Positions 33,513 to 45,302 of a DNA stretch of 64,000 nt are shown here, in pieces. Each line of letters opens with the position of its first letter. The first letter of the stretch is position 1. The notes below the pieces were generated by a model. That model had not been told where the DNA came from. It worked only from the letters and a program-made list of their open reading frames with translations, and did not search any database. Source of the stretch: Rhododendron vialii (taxonomy: Eukaryota; Streptophyta; Magnoliopsida; Ericales; Ericaceae); NCBI RefSeq assembly GCF_030253575.1, contig NC_080566.1, positions 11,169,501 through 11,233,500 of the forward strand. The letters are read 5' to 3'. Both the position numbers and the translations under genes were made by a program.

Positions 33513-33631
33513 GGGTGCGATCATACCAGCACTAATGCACCGGATCCCATCAGAACTCCGCAGTTAGGCGTGCTTGGGCGAGAGTAGTACTAGGATGGGT
33601 GACCCCCTGGGAAGTCCTCGTGTTGCACCCC
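33513..33631 (+). rRNA. 5S rRNA gene, unit 9
   Basis: C105; spacer GAACG, AATCG, ending GGAGTTCC before the next gene; 407 bp. Confidence 0.95.
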
Positions 33632-33919
33632 TTTTTCGTTTTTGAACGAAATCCCTTCCCCGCCCCCCGTTCCCTTCTTTCATCCGGTCGCCGCAACTTC
33701 GGCTCATTCCGTTCGGATCTTCCCGGAGAGTTTTCGCAGCGATTTTTCGAGCTGCGAGCCAAAATCGCCCCGTCAGCGGGCACGTTCGGCCGTAGCCATC
33801 CCTCCAACGGGATACGGGGTCCGGCCGGCGAGACGTGGCTGGGAAAGCCAGAGATAGAGTGAGCAGTGCCCGACGGGGCAGAAAAATGGAACAAAAGAAT
33901 TGAAAGCGGAGTTCCTATG

Positions 33920-34038
33920 GGGTGCGATCATACCAGCACTAATGCACCGGATCCCATCAGAACTCCGCAGTTAGGCGTGCTTGGGCGAGAGTAGTACTAG
34001 GATGGGTGACCCCCTGGGAAGTCGTCGTGTTGCACCCC
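33920..34038 (+). rRNA. 5S rRNA gene, unit 10
   Basis: G105; spacer GTACG, AATAG; 407 bp. Confidence 0.95.
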
Positions 34039-34326
34039 TTTTTCGTTTTTGTACGAAATCCCTTCCCCGCCCCCCGTTCCCTTCTTTCATCCGGTCGCCG
34101 CAACTTCGGCTCATTCCGTCCGGATCTTCCCGGAGAGTTTTCGCAGCGATTTTTCGAGCTGCGAGCCAAAATAGCCCCGTCAGCGGGCACGTTCGGCCGT
34201 AGCCATCCCTCCAACGGGATACGGGGTCCGGCCGGCGAGACGTGGCTGGGAAAGCCAGAGATAGAGTGAGCAGTGCCCGACGGGGCAGAAAAATGGAACA
34301 AAAGAATTGAAAGCGGAGTGCCTATG

Positions 34327-34445
34327 GGGTGCGATCATACCAGCACTAATGCACCGGATCCCATCAGAACTCCGCAGTTAGGCGTGCTTGGGCGAGAGTA
34401 GTACTAGGATGGGTGACCCCCTGGGAAGTCCTCGTGTTGCACCCC
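34327..34445 (+). rRNA. 5S rRNA gene, unit 11
   Basis: C105; spacer GTACG, AATCG, CTCAAACGG; 407 bp. Confidence 0.95.
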
Positions 34446-34733
34446 TTTTTCGTTTTTGTACGAAATCCCTTCCCCGCCCCCCGTTCCCTTCTTTCATCCG
34501 GTCGCCGCAACTTCGGCTCATTCCGTCCGGATCTTCCCGGAGAGTTTTCGCAGCGATTTTTCGAGCTGCGAGCCAAAATCGCCCCGTCAGCGGGCACGTT
34601 CGGCCGTAGCCATCCCTCAAACGGGATACGGGGTCCGGCCGGCGAGACGTGGCTGGGAAAGCCAGAGATAGAGTGAGCAGTGCCCGACGGGGCAGAAAAA
34701 TGGAACAAAAGAATTGAAAGCGGAGTGCCTATG

Positions 34734-34852
34734 GGGTGCGATCATACCAGCACTAATGCACCGGATCCCATCAGAACTCCGCAGTTAGGCGTGCTTGGGC
34801 GAGAGTAGTACTAGGATGGGTGACCCCCTGGGAAGTCCTCGTGTTGCACCCC
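34734..34852 (+). rRNA. 5S rRNA gene, unit 12
   Basis: C105; spacer GTACG, AATCG, CCACCCG as in units 2-3, plus GTTCTGCCG; 407 bp. Confidence 0.95.
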
Positions 34853-35140
34853 TTTTTCGTTTTTGTACGAAATCCCTTCCCCGCCACCCGTTCCCTTCTT
34901 TCATCCGGTCGCCGCAACTTCGGCTCATTCCGTCCGGATCTTCCCGGAGAGTTTTCGCAGCGATTTTTCGAGCTGCGAGCCAAAATCGCCCCGTCAGCGG
35001 GCACGTTCTGCCGTAGCCATCCCTCCAACGGGATACGGGGTCCGGCCGGCGAGACGTGGCTGGGAAAGCTAGAGATAGAGTGAGCAGTGCCCGACGGGGC
35101 AGAAAAATGGAACAAAAGAATTGAAAGCGGAGTGCCTATG

Positions 35141-35259
35141 GGGTGCGATCATACCAGCACTAATGCACCGGATCCCATCAGAACTCCGCAGTTAGGCGTG
35201 CTTGGGCGAGAGTAGTACTAGGATGGGTGACCCCCTGGGAAGTCCTCGTGTTGCACCCC
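35141..35259 (+). rRNA. 5S rRNA gene, unit 13
   Basis: C105; spacer GTACG, AATAG; 407 bp. Confidence 0.95.
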
Positions 35260-35547
35260 TTTTTCGTTTTTGTACGAAATCCCTTCCCCGCCCCCCGTTC
35301 CCTTCTTTCATCCGGTCGCCGCAACTTCGGCTCATTCCGTCCGGATCTTCCCGGAGAGTTTTCGCAGCGATTTTTCGAGCTGCGAGCCAAAATAGCCCCG
35401 TCAGCGGGCACGTTCGGCCGTAGCCATCCCTCCAACGGGATACGGGGTCCGGCCGGCGAGACGTGGCTGGGAAAGCCAGAGATAGAGTGAGCAGTGCCCG
35501 ACGGGGCAGAAAAATGGAACAAAAGAATTGAAAGCGGAGTGCCTATG

Positions 35548-35666
35548 GGGTGCGATCATACCAGCACTAATGCACCGGATCCCATCAGAACTCCGCAGTT
35601 AGGCGTGCTTGGGCGAGAGTAGTACTAGGATGGGTGACCCCCTGGGAAGTCCTCGTGTTGCACCCC
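35548..35666 (+). rRNA. 5S rRNA gene, unit 14
   Basis: C105; spacer GAACG, AATCG, short C-run; 406 bp. Confidence 0.95.
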
Positions 35667-35953
35667 TTTTTCGTTTTTGAACGAAATCCCTTCCCCGCCC
35701 CCGTTCCCTTCTTTCATCCGGTCGCCGCAACTTCGGCTCATTCCGTTCGGATCTTCCCGGAGAGTTTTCGCAGCGATTTTTCGAGCTGCGAGCCAAAATC
35801 GCCCCGTCAGCGGGCACGTTCGGCCGTAGCCATCCCTCCAACGGGATACGGGGTCCGGCCGGCGAGACGTGGCTGGGAAAGCCAGAGATAGAGTGAGCAG
35901 TGCCCGACGGGGCAGAAAAATGGAACAAAAGAATTGAAAGCGGAGTGCCTATG

Positions 35954-36072
35954 GGGTGCGATCATACCAGCACTAATGCACCGGATCCCATCAGAACTCC
36001 GCAGTTAGGCGTGCTTGGGCGAGAGTAGTACTAGGATGGGTGACCCCCTGGGAAGTCCTCGTGTTGCACCCC
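35954..36072 (+). rRNA. 5S rRNA gene, unit 15
   Basis: C105; spacer GAACG, AATCG, CCCTCCCCC with short C-run; 406 bp. Same pair as units 24-25 and 27-28. Confidence 0.95.
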
Positions 36073-36359
36073 TTTTTCGTTTTTGAACGAAATCCCTCCC
36101 CCGCCCCCGTTCCCTTCTTTCATCCGGTCGCCGCAACTTCGGCTCATTCCGTTCGGATCTTCCCGGAGAGTTTTCGCAGCGATTTTTCGAGCTGCGAGCC
36201 AAAATCGCCCCGTCAGCGGGCACGTTCGGCCGTAGCCATCCCTCCAACGGGATACGGGGTCCGGCCGGCGAGACGTGGCTGGGAAAGCCAGAGATAGAGT
36301 GAGCAGTGCCCGACGGGGCAGAAAAATGGAACAAAAGAATTGAAAGCGGAGTTCCTATG

Positions 36360-36478
36360 GGGTGCGATCATACCAGCACTAATGCACCGGATCCCATCAG
36401 AACTCCGCAGTTAGGCGTGCTTGGGCGAGAGTAGTACTAGGATGGGTGACCCCCTGGGAAGTCGTCGTGTTGCACCCC
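36360..36478 (+). rRNA. 5S rRNA gene, unit 16
   Basis: G105; spacer GTACG, AATAG, GATATGGGG; 407 bp. Confidence 0.95.
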
Positions 36479-36766
36479 TTTTTCGTTTTTGTACGAAATC
36501 CCTTCCCCGCCCCCCGTTCCCTTCTTTCATCCGGTCGCCGCAACTTCGGCTCATTCCGTCCGGATCTTCCCGGAGAGTTTTCGCAGCGATTTTTCGAGCT
36601 GCGAGCCAAAATAGCCCCGTCAGCGGGCACGTTCGGCCGTAGCCATCCCTCCAACGGGATATGGGGTCCGGCCGGCGAGACGTGGCTGGGAAAGCCAGAG
36701 ATAGAGTGAGCAGTGCCCGACGGGGCAGAAAAATGGAACAAAAGAATTGAAAGCGGAGTGCCTATG

Positions 36767-36885
36767 GGGTGCGATCATACCAGCACTAATGCACCGGATC
36801 CCATCAGAACTCCGCAGTTAGGCGTGCTTGGGCGAGAGTAGTACTAGGATGGGTGACCCCCTGGGAAGTCGTCGTGTTGCACCCC
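36767..36885 (+). rRNA. 5S rRNA gene, unit 17
   Basis: G105; spacer GTACG, AATAG, GCTCCCCG; 407 bp. Confidence 0.95.
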
Positions 36886-37173
36886 TTTTTCGTTTTTGTA
36901 CGAAATCCCTTCCCCGCTCCCCGTTCCCTTCTTTCATCCGGTCGCCGCAACTTCGGCTCATTCCGTCCGGATCTTCCCGGAGAGTTTTCGCAGCGATTTT
37001 TCGAGCTGCGAGCCAAAATAGCCCCGTCAGCGGGCACGTTCGGCCGTAGCCATCCCTCCAACGGGATACGGGGTCCGGCCGGCGAGACGTGGCTGGGAAA
37101 GCCAGAGATAGAGTGAGCAGTGCCCGACGGGGCAGAAAAATGGAACAAAAGAATTGAAAGCGGAGTGCCTATG

Positions 37174-37292
37174 GGGTGCGATCATACCAGCACTAATGCA
37201 CCGGATCCCATCAGAACTCCGCAGTTAGGCGTGCTTGGGCGAGAGTAGTACTAGGATGGGTGACCCCCTGGGAAGTCCTCGTGTTGCACCCC
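37174..37292 (+). rRNA. 5S rRNA gene, unit 18
   Basis: C105; spacer GAACG, AATCG; 407 bp. Confidence 0.95.
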
Positions 37293-37580
37293 TTTTTCGT
37301 TTTTGAACGAAATCCCTTCCCCGCCCCCCGTTCCCTTCTTTCATCCGGTCGCCGCAACTTCGGCTCATTCCGTTCGGATCTTCCCGGAGAGTTTTCGCAG
37401 CGATTTTTCGAGCTGCGAGCCAAAATCGCCCCGTCAGCGGGCACGTTCGGCCGTAGCCATCCCTCCAACGGGATACGGGGTCCGGCCGGCGAGACGTGGC
37501 TGGGAAAGCCAGAGATAGAGTGAGCAGTGCCCGACGGGGCAGAAAAATGGAACAAAAGAATTGAAAGCGGAGTGCCTATG

Positions 37581-37699
37581 GGGTGCGATCATACCAGCAC
37601 TAATGCACCGGATCCCATCAGAACTCCGCAGTTAGGCGTGCTTGGGCGAGAGTAGTACTAGGATGGGTGACCCCCTGGGAAGTCCTCGTGTTGCACCCC
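37581..37699 (+). rRNA. 5S rRNA gene, unit 19
   Basis: C105; spacer GAACG, AATCG, short C-run; 406 bp. Confidence 0.95.
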
Positions 37700-37986
37700 T
37701 TTTTCGTTTTTGAACGAAATCCCTTCCCCGCCCCCGTTCCCTTCTTTCATCCGGTCGCCGCAACTTCGGCTCATTCCGTTCGGATCTTCCCGGAGAGTTT
37801 TCGCAGCGATTTTTCGAGCTGCGAGCCAAAATCGCCCCGTCAGCGGGCACGTTCGGCCGTAGCCATCCCTCCAACGGGATACGGGGTCCGGCCGGCGAGA
37901 CGTGGCTGGGAAAGCCAGAGATAGAGTGAGCAGTGCCCGACGGGGCAGAAAAATGGAACAAAAGAATTGAAAGCGGAGTTCCTATG

Positions 37987-38105
37987 GGGTGCGATCATAC
38001 CAGCACTAATGCACCGGATCCCATCAGAACTCCGCAGTTAGGCGTGCTTGGGCGAGAGTAGTACTAGGATGGGTGACCCCCTGGGAAGTCGTCGTGTTGC
38101 ACCCC
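37987..38105 (+). rRNA. 5S rRNA gene, unit 20
   Basis: G105; spacer GTACG, AATAG; 407 bp. Confidence 0.95.
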
Positions 38106-38393
38106 TTTTTCGTTTTTGTACGAAATCCCTTCCCCGCCCCCCGTTCCCTTCTTTCATCCGGTCGCCGCAACTTCGGCTCATTCCGTCCGGATCTTCCCGG
38201 AGAGTTTTCGCAGCGATTTTTCGAGCTGCGAGCCAAAATAGCCCCGTCAGCGGGCACGTTCGGCCGTAGCCATCCCTCCAACGGGATACGGGGTCCGGCC
38301 GGCGAGACGTGGCTGGGAAAGCCAGAGATAGAGTGAGCAGTGCCCGACGGGGCAGAAAAATGGAACAAAAGAATTGAAAGCGGAGTGCCTATG

Positions 38394-38512
38394 GGGTGCG
38401 ATCATACCAGCACTAATGCACCGGATCCCATCAGAACTCCGCAGTTAGGCGTGCTTGGGCGAGAGTAGTACTAGGATGGGTGACCCCCTGGGAAGTCGTC
38501 GTGTTGCACCCC
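38394..38512 (+). rRNA. 5S rRNA gene, unit 21
   Basis: G105; spacer GTACG, AATAG, GCTCCCCG and GGTCTGG; 407 bp. Same class as units 40 and 46. Confidence 0.95.
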
Positions 38513-38800
38513 TTTTTCGTTTTTGTACGAAATCCCTTCCCCGCTCCCCGTTCCCTTCTTTCATCCGGTCGCCGCAACTTCGGCTCATTCCGTCCGGATC
38601 TTCCCGGAGAGTTTTCGCAGCGATTTTTCGAGCTGCGAGCCAAAATAGCCCCGTCAGCGGGCACGTTCGGCCGTAGCCATCCCTCCAACGGGATACGGGG
38701 TCTGGCCGGCGAGACGTGGCTGGGAAAGCCAGAGATAGAGTGAGCAGTGCCCGACGGGGCAGAAAAATGGAACAAAAGAATTGAAAGCGGAGTGCCTATG

Positions 38801-38919
38801 GGGTGCGATCATACCAGCACTAATGCACCGGATCCCATCAGAACTCCGCAGTTAGGCGTGCTTGGGCGAGAGTAGTACTAGGATGGGTGACCCCCTGGGA
38901 AGTCCTCGTGTTGCACCCC
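38801..38919 (+). rRNA. 5S rRNA gene, unit 22
   Basis: C105; spacer GAACG, AATCG; 407 bp. Confidence 0.95.
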
Positions 38920-39207
38920 TTTTTCGTTTTTGAACGAAATCCCTTCCCCGCCCCCCGTTCCCTTCTTTCATCCGGTCGCCGCAACTTCGGCTCATTCCGT
39001 TCGGATCTTCCCGGAGAGTTTTCGCAGCGATTTTTCGAGCTGCGAGCCAAAATCGCCCCGTCAGCGGGCACGTTCGGCCGTAGCCATCCCTCCAACGGGA
39101 TACGGGGTCCGGCCGGCGAGACGTGGCTGGGAAAGCCAGAGATAGAGTGAGCAGTGCCCGACGGGGCAGAAAAATGGAACAAAAGAATTGAAAGCGGAGT
39201 TCCTATG

Positions 39208-39326
39208 GGGTGCGATCATACCAGCACTAATGCACCGGATCCCATCAGAACTCCGCAGTTAGGCGTGCTTGGGCGAGAGTAGTACTAGGATGGGTGACCC
39301 CCTGGGAAGTCGTCGTGTTGCACCCC
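39208..39326 (+). rRNA. 5S rRNA gene, unit 23
   Basis: G105; spacer GTACG, AATAG; a 2-bp loss just before the next gene (AAAGCAGTG) gives 405 bp. First member of block 23-25. Confidence 0.95.
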
Positions 39327-39612
39327 TTTTTCGTTTTTGTACGAAATCCCTTCCCCGCCCCCCGTTCCCTTCTTTCATCCGGTCGCCGCAACTTCGGCTC
39401 ATTCCGTCCGGATCTTCCCGGAGAGTTTTCGCAGCGATTTTTCGAGCTGCGAGCCAAAATAGCCCCGTCAGCGGGCACGTTCGGCCGTAGCCATCCCTCC
39501 AACGGGATACGGGGTCCGGCCGGCGAGACGTGGCTGGGAAAGCCAGAGATAGAGTGAGCAGTGCCCGACGGGGCAGAAAAATGGAACAAAAGAATTGAAA
39601 GCAGTGCCTATG

Positions 39613-39731
39613 GGGTGCGATCATACCAGCACTAATGCACCGGATCCCATCAGAACTCCGCAGTTAGGCGTGCTTGGGCGAGAGTAGTACTAGGATGGGT
39701 GACCCCCTGGGAAGTCCTCGTGTTGCACCCC
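39613..39731 (+). rRNA. 5S rRNA gene, unit 24
   Basis: C105; spacer GAACG, AATCG, short C-run; 406 bp. Its own upstream region carries the 2-bp loss. Confidence 0.95.
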
Positions 39732-40018
39732 TTTTTCGTTTTTGAACGAAATCCCTTCCCCGCCCCCGTTCCCTTCTTTCATCCGGTCGCCGCAACTTCG
39801 GCTCATTCCGTTCGGATCTTCCCGGAGAGTTTTCGCAGCGATTTTTCGAGCTGCGAGCCAAAATCGCCCCGTCAGCGGGCACGTTCGGCCGTAGCCATCC
39901 CTCCAACGGGATACGGGGTCCGGCCGGCGAGACGTGGCTGGGAAAGCCAGAGATAGAGTGAGCAGTGCCCGACGGGGCAGAAAAATGGAACAAAAGAATT
40001 GAAAGCGGAGTGCCTATG

Positions 40019-40137
40019 GGGTGCGATCATACCAGCACTAATGCACCGGATCCCATCAGAACTCCGCAGTTAGGCGTGCTTGGGCGAGAGTAGTACTAGG
40101 ATGGGTGACCCCCTGGGAAGTCCTCGTGTTGCACCCC
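40019..40137 (+). rRNA. 5S rRNA gene, unit 25
   Basis: C105; spacer GAACG, AATCG, CCCTCCCCC; 406 bp. Confidence 0.95.
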
Positions 40138-40424
40138 TTTTTCGTTTTTGAACGAAATCCCTCCCCCGCCCCCGTTCCCTTCTTTCATCCGGTCGCCGCA
40201 ACTTCGGCTCATTCCGTTCGGATCTTCCCGGAGAGTTTTCGCAGCGATTTTTCGAGCTGCGAGCCAAAATCGCCCCGTCAGCGGGCACGTTCGGCCGTAG
40301 CCATCCCTCCAACGGGATACGGGGTCCGGCCGGCGAGACGTGGCTGGGAAAGCCAGAGATAGAGTGAGCAGTGCCCGACGGGGCAGAAAAATGGAACAAA
40401 AGAATTGAAAGCGGAGTTCCTATG

Positions 40425-40543
40425 GGGTGCGATCATACCAGCACTAATGCACCGGATCCCATCAGAACTCCGCAGTTAGGCGTGCTTGGGCGAGAGTAGT
40501 ACTAGGATGGGTGACCCCCTGGGAAGTCGTCGTGTTGCACCCC
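40425..40543 (+). rRNA. 5S rRNA gene, unit 26
   Basis: G105; spacer GTACG, AATAG, same 2-bp loss as unit 23; 405 bp. Starts the second copy of block 23-25. Confidence 0.95.
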
Positions 40544-40829
40544 TTTTTCGTTTTTGTACGAAATCCCTTCCCCGCCCCCCGTTCCCTTCTTTCATCCGGT
40601 CGCCGCAACTTCGGCTCATTCCGTCCGGATCTTCCCGGAGAGTTTTCGCAGCGATTTTTCGAGCTGCGAGCCAAAATAGCCCCGTCAGCGGGCACGTTCG
40701 GCCGTAGCCATCCCTCCAACGGGATACGGGGTCCGGCCGGCGAGACGTGGCTGGGAAAGCCAGAGATAGAGTGAGCAGTGCCCGACGGGGCAGAAAAATG
40801 GAACAAAAGAATTGAAAGCAGTGCCTATG

Positions 40830-40948
40830 GGGTGCGATCATACCAGCACTAATGCACCGGATCCCATCAGAACTCCGCAGTTAGGCGTGCTTGGGCGAGA
40901 GTAGTACTAGGATGGGTGACCCCCTGGGAAGTCCTCGTGTTGCACCCC
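40830..40948 (+). rRNA. 5S rRNA gene, unit 27
   Basis: C105; spacer GAACG, AATCG, short C-run; 406 bp. Confidence 0.95.
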
Positions 40949-41235
40949 TTTTTCGTTTTTGAACGAAATCCCTTCCCCGCCCCCGTTCCCTTCTTTCATC
41001 CGGTCGCCGCAACTTCGGCTCATTCCGTTCGGATCTTCCCGGAGAGTTTTCGCAGCGATTTTTCGAGCTGCGAGCCAAAATCGCCCCGTCAGCGGGCACG
41101 TTCGGCCGTAGCCATCCCTCCAACGGGATACGGGGTCCGGCCGGCGAGACGTGGCTGGGAAAGCCAGAGATAGAGTGAGCAGTGCCCGACGGGGCAGAAA
41201 AATGGAACAAAAGAATTGAAAGCGGAGTGCCTATG

Positions 41236-41354
41236 GGGTGCGATCATACCAGCACTAATGCACCGGATCCCATCAGAACTCCGCAGTTAGGCGTGCTTGG
41301 GCGAGAGTAGTACTAGGATGGGTGACCCCCTGGGAAGTCCTCGTGTTGCACCCC
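41236..41354 (+). rRNA. 5S rRNA gene, unit 28
   Basis: C105; spacer GAACG, AATCG, CCCTCCCCC; 406 bp. Confidence 0.95.
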
Positions 41355-41641
41355 TTTTTCGTTTTTGAACGAAATCCCTCCCCCGCCCCCGTTCCCTTCT
41401 TTCATCCGGTCGCCGCAACTTCGGCTCATTCCGTTCGGATCTTCCCGGAGAGTTTTCGCAGCGATTTTTCGAGCTGCGAGCCAAAATCGCCCCGTCAGCG
41501 GGCACGTTCGGCCGTAGCCATCCCTCCAACGGGATACGGGGTCCGGCCGGCGAGACGTGGCTGGGAAAGCCAGAGATAGAGTGAGCAGTGCCCGACGGGG
41601 CAGAAAAATGGAACAAAAGAATTGAAAGCGGAGTGCCTATG

Positions 41642-41760
41642 GGGTGCGATCATACCAGCACTAATGCACCGGATCCCATCAGAACTCCGCAGTTAGGCGT
41701 GCTTGGGCGAGAGTAGTACTAGGATGGGTGACCCCCTGGGAAGTCCTCGTGTTGCACCCC
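41642..41760 (+). rRNA. 5S rRNA gene, unit 29
   Basis: C105; spacer GTACG, AATCG, CACTTTCGG (usual CACGTTCGG); 407 bp. First unit with this marker. Confidence 0.95.
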
Positions 41761-42048
41761 TTTTTCGTTTTTGTACGAAATCCCTTCCCCGCCCCCCGTT
41801 CCCTTCTTTCATCCGGTCGCCGCAACTTCGGCTCATTCCGTTCGGATCTTCCCGGAGAGTTTTCGCAGCGATTTTTCGAGCTGCGAGCCAAAATCGCCCC
41901 GTCAGCGGGCACTTTCGGCCGTAGCCATCCCTCCAACGGGATACGGGGTCCGGCCGGCGAGACGTGGCTGGGAAAGCCAGAGATAGAGTGAGCAGTGCCC
42001 GACGGGGCAGAAAAATGGAACAAAAGAATTGAAAGCGGAGTGCCTATG

Positions 42049-42167
42049 GGGTGCGATCATACCAGCACTAATGCACCGGATCCCATCAGAACTCCGCAGT
42101 TAGGCGTGCTTGGGCGAGAGTAGTACTAGGATGGGTGACCCCCTGGGAAGTCCTCGTGTTGCACCCC
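42049..42167 (+). rRNA. 5S rRNA gene, unit 30
   Basis: C105; spacer GAACG, AATCG, short C-run; 406 bp. Confidence 0.95.
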
Positions 42168-42454
42168 TTTTTCGTTTTTGAACGAAATCCCTTCCCCGCC
42201 CCCGTTCCCTTCTTTCATCCGGTCGCCGCAACTTCGGCTCATTCCGTTCGGATCTTCCCGGAGAGTTTTCGCAGCGATTTTTCGAGCTGCGAGCCAAAAT
42301 CGCCCCGTCAGCGGGCACGTTCGGCCGTAGCCATCCCTCCAACGGGATACGGGGTCCGGCCGGCGAGACGTGGCTGGGAAAGCCAGAGATAGAGTGAGCA
42401 GTGCCCGACGGGGCAGAAAAATGGAACAAAAGAATTGAAAGCGGAGTTCCTATG

Positions 42455-42573
42455 GGGTGCGATCATACCAGCACTAATGCACCGGATCCCATCAGAACTC
42501 CGCAGTTAGGCGTGCTTGGGCGAGAGTAGTACTAGGATGGGTGACCCCCTGGGAAGTCGTCGTGTTGCACCCC
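42455..42573 (+). rRNA. 5S rRNA gene, unit 31
   Basis: G105 with spacer GAACG but AATAG: a recombinant of the two main classes; 407 bp. Confidence 0.95.
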
Positions 42574-42861
42574 TTTTTCGTTTTTGAACGAAATCCCTTC
42601 CCCGCCCCCCGTTCCCTTCTTTCATCCGGTCGCCGCAACTTCGGCTCATTCCGTCCGGATCTTCCCGGAGAGTTTTCGCAGCGATTTTTCGAGCTGCGAG
42701 CCAAAATAGCCCCGTCAGCGGGCACGTTCGGCCGTAGCCATCCCTCCAACGGGATACGGGGTCCGGCCGGCGAGACGTGGCTGGGAAAGCCAGAGATAGA
42801 GTGAGCAGTGCCCGACGGGGCAGAAAAATGGAACAAAAGAATTGAAAGCGGAGTGCCTATG

Positions 42862-42980
42862 GGGTGCGATCATACCAGCACTAATGCACCGGATCCCATC
42901 AGAACTCCGCAGTTAGGCGTGCTTGGGCGAGAGTAGTACTAGGATGGGTGACCCCCTGGGAAGTCCTCGTGTTGCACCCC
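42862..42980 (+). rRNA. 5S rRNA gene, unit 32
   Basis: C105; spacer GTACG, AATCG, GCTCCCCG; 407 bp. Confidence 0.95.
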
Positions 42981-43268
42981 TTTTTCGTTTTTGTACGAAA
43001 TCCCTTCCCCGCTCCCCGTTCCCTTCTTTCATCCGGTCGCCGCAACTTCGGCTCATTCCGTCCGGATCTTCCCGGAGAGTTTTCGCAGCGATTTTTCGAG
43101 CTGCGAGCCAAAATCGCCCCGTCAGCGGGCACGTTCGGCCGTAGCCATCCCTCCAACGGGATACGGGGTCCGGCCGGCGAGACGTGGCTGGGAAAGCCAG
43201 AGATAGAGTGAGCAGTGCCCGACGGGGCAGAAAAATGGAACAAAAGAATTGAAAGCGGAGTGCCTATG

Positions 43269-43387
43269 GGGTGCGATCATACCAGCACTAATGCACCGGA
43301 TCCCATCAGAACTCCGCAGTTAGGCGTGCTTGGGCGAGAGTAGTACTAGGATGGGTGACCCCCTGGGAAGTCCTCGTGTTGCACCCC
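43269..43387 (+). rRNA. 5S rRNA gene, unit 33
   Basis: C105; spacer GAACG, AATCG, CACTTTCGG; 407 bp. Confidence 0.95.
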
Positions 43388-43675
43388 TTTTTCGTTTTTG
43401 AACGAAATCCCTTCCCCGCCCCCCGTTCCCTTCTTTCATCCGGTCGCCGCAACTTCGGCTCATTCCGTTCGGATCTTCCCGGAGAGTTTTCGCAGCGATT
43501 TTTCGAGCTGCGAGCCAAAATCGCCCCGTCAGCGGGCACTTTCGGCCGTAGCCATCCCTCCAACGGGATACGGGGTCCGGCCGGCGAGACGTGGCTGGGA
43601 AAGCCAGAGATAGAGTGAGCAGTGCCCGACGGGGCAGAAAAATGGAACAAAAGAATTGAAAGCGGAGTGCCTATG

Positions 43676-43794
43676 GGGTGCGATCATACCAGCACTAATG
43701 CACCGGATCCCATCAGAACTCCGCAGTTAGGCGTGCTTGGGCGAGAGTAGTACTAGGATGGGTGACCCCCTGGGAAGTCGTCGTGTTGCACCCC
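43676..43794 (+). rRNA. 5S rRNA gene, unit 34
   Basis: G105 with GTACG but AATCG and CACTTTCGG: recombinant; 407 bp. Confidence 0.95.
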
Positions 43795-44082
43795 TTTTTC
43801 GTTTTTGTACGAAATCCCTTCCCCGCCCCCCGTTCCCTTCTTTCATCCGGTCGCCGCAACTTCGGCTCATTCCGTTCGGATCTTCCCGGAGAGTTTTCGC
43901 AGCGATTTTTCGAGCTGCGAGCCAAAATCGCCCCGTCAGCGGGCACTTTCGGCCGTAGCCATCCCTCCAACGGGATACGGGGTCCGGCCGGCGAGACGTG
44001 GCTGGGAAAGCCAGAGATAGAGTGAGCAGTGCCCGACGGGGCAGAAAAATGGAACAAAAGAATTGAAAGCGGAGTGCCTATG

Positions 44083-44201
44083 GGGTGCGATCATACCAGC
44101 ACTAATGCACCGGATCCCATCAGAACTCCGCAGTTAGGCGTGCTTGGGCGAGAGTAGTACTAGGATGGGTGACCCCCTGGGAAGTCCTCGTGTTGCACCC
44201 C
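44083..44201 (+). rRNA. 5S rRNA gene, unit 35
   Basis: C105; spacer GAACG, AATCG, short C-run; 406 bp. Confidence 0.95.
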
Positions 44202-44488
44202 TTTTTCGTTTTTGAACGAAATCCCTTCCCCGCCCCCGTTCCCTTCTTTCATCCGGTCGCCGCAACTTCGGCTCATTCCGTTCGGATCTTCCCGGAGAGT
44301 TTTCGCAGCGATTTTTCGAGCTGCGAGCCAAAATCGCCCCGTCAGCGGGCACGTTCGGCCGTAGCCATCCCTCCAACGGGATACGGGGTCCGGCCGGCGA
44401 GACGTGGCTGGGAAAGCCAGAGATAGAGTGAGCAGTGCCCGACGGGGCAGAAAAATGGAACAAAAGAATTGAAAGCGGAGTGCCTATG

Positions 44489-44607
44489 GGGTGCGATCAT
44501 ACCAGCACTAATGCACCGGATCCCATCAGAACTCCGCAGTTAGGCGTGCTTGGGCGAGAGTAGTACTAGGATGGGTGACCCCCTGGGAAGTCCTCGTGTT
44601 GCACCCC
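44489..44607 (+). rRNA. 5S rRNA gene, unit 36
   Basis: C105; spacer GAACG, AATCG, CACTTTCGG; 407 bp. Confidence 0.95.
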
Positions 44608-44895
44608 TTTTTCGTTTTTGAACGAAATCCCTTCCCCGCCCCCCGTTCCCTTCTTTCATCCGGTCGCCGCAACTTCGGCTCATTCCGTTCGGATCTTCCC
44701 GGAGAGTTTTCGCAGCGATTTTTCGAGCTGCGAGCCAAAATCGCCCCGTCAGCGGGCACTTTCGGCCGTAGCCATCCCTCCAACGGGATACGGGGTCCGG
44801 CCGGCGAGACGTGGCTGGGAAAGCCAGAGATAGAGTGAGCAGTGCCCGACGGGGCAGAAAAATGGAACAAAAGAATTGAAAGCGGAGTGCCTATG

Positions 44896-45014
44896 GGGTG
44901 CGATCATACCAGCACTAATGCACCGGATCCCATCAGAACTCCGCAGTTAGGCGTGCTTGGGCGAGAGTAGTACTAGGATGGGTGACCCCCTGGGAAGTCC
45001 TCGTGTTGCACCCC
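44896..45014 (+). rRNA. 5S rRNA gene, unit 37
   Basis: C105; spacer GTACG, AATCG, CACTTTCGG; 407 bp. Block 37-39 repeats 34-36 except at base 105 of its first gene. Confidence 0.95.
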
Positions 45015-45302
45015 TTTTTCGTTTTTGTACGAAATCCCTTCCCCGCCCCCCGTTCCCTTCTTTCATCCGGTCGCCGCAACTTCGGCTCATTCCGTTCGGA
45101 TCTTCCCGGAGAGTTTTCGCAGCGATTTTTCGAGCTGCGAGCCAAAATCGCCCCGTCAGCGGGCACTTTCGGCCGTAGCCATCCCTCCAACGGGATACGG
45201 GGTCCGGCCGGCGAGACGTGGCTGGGAAAGCCAGAGATAGAGTGAGCAGTGCCCGACGGGGCAGAAAAATGGAACAAAAGAATTGAAAGCGGAGTGCCTA
45301 TG

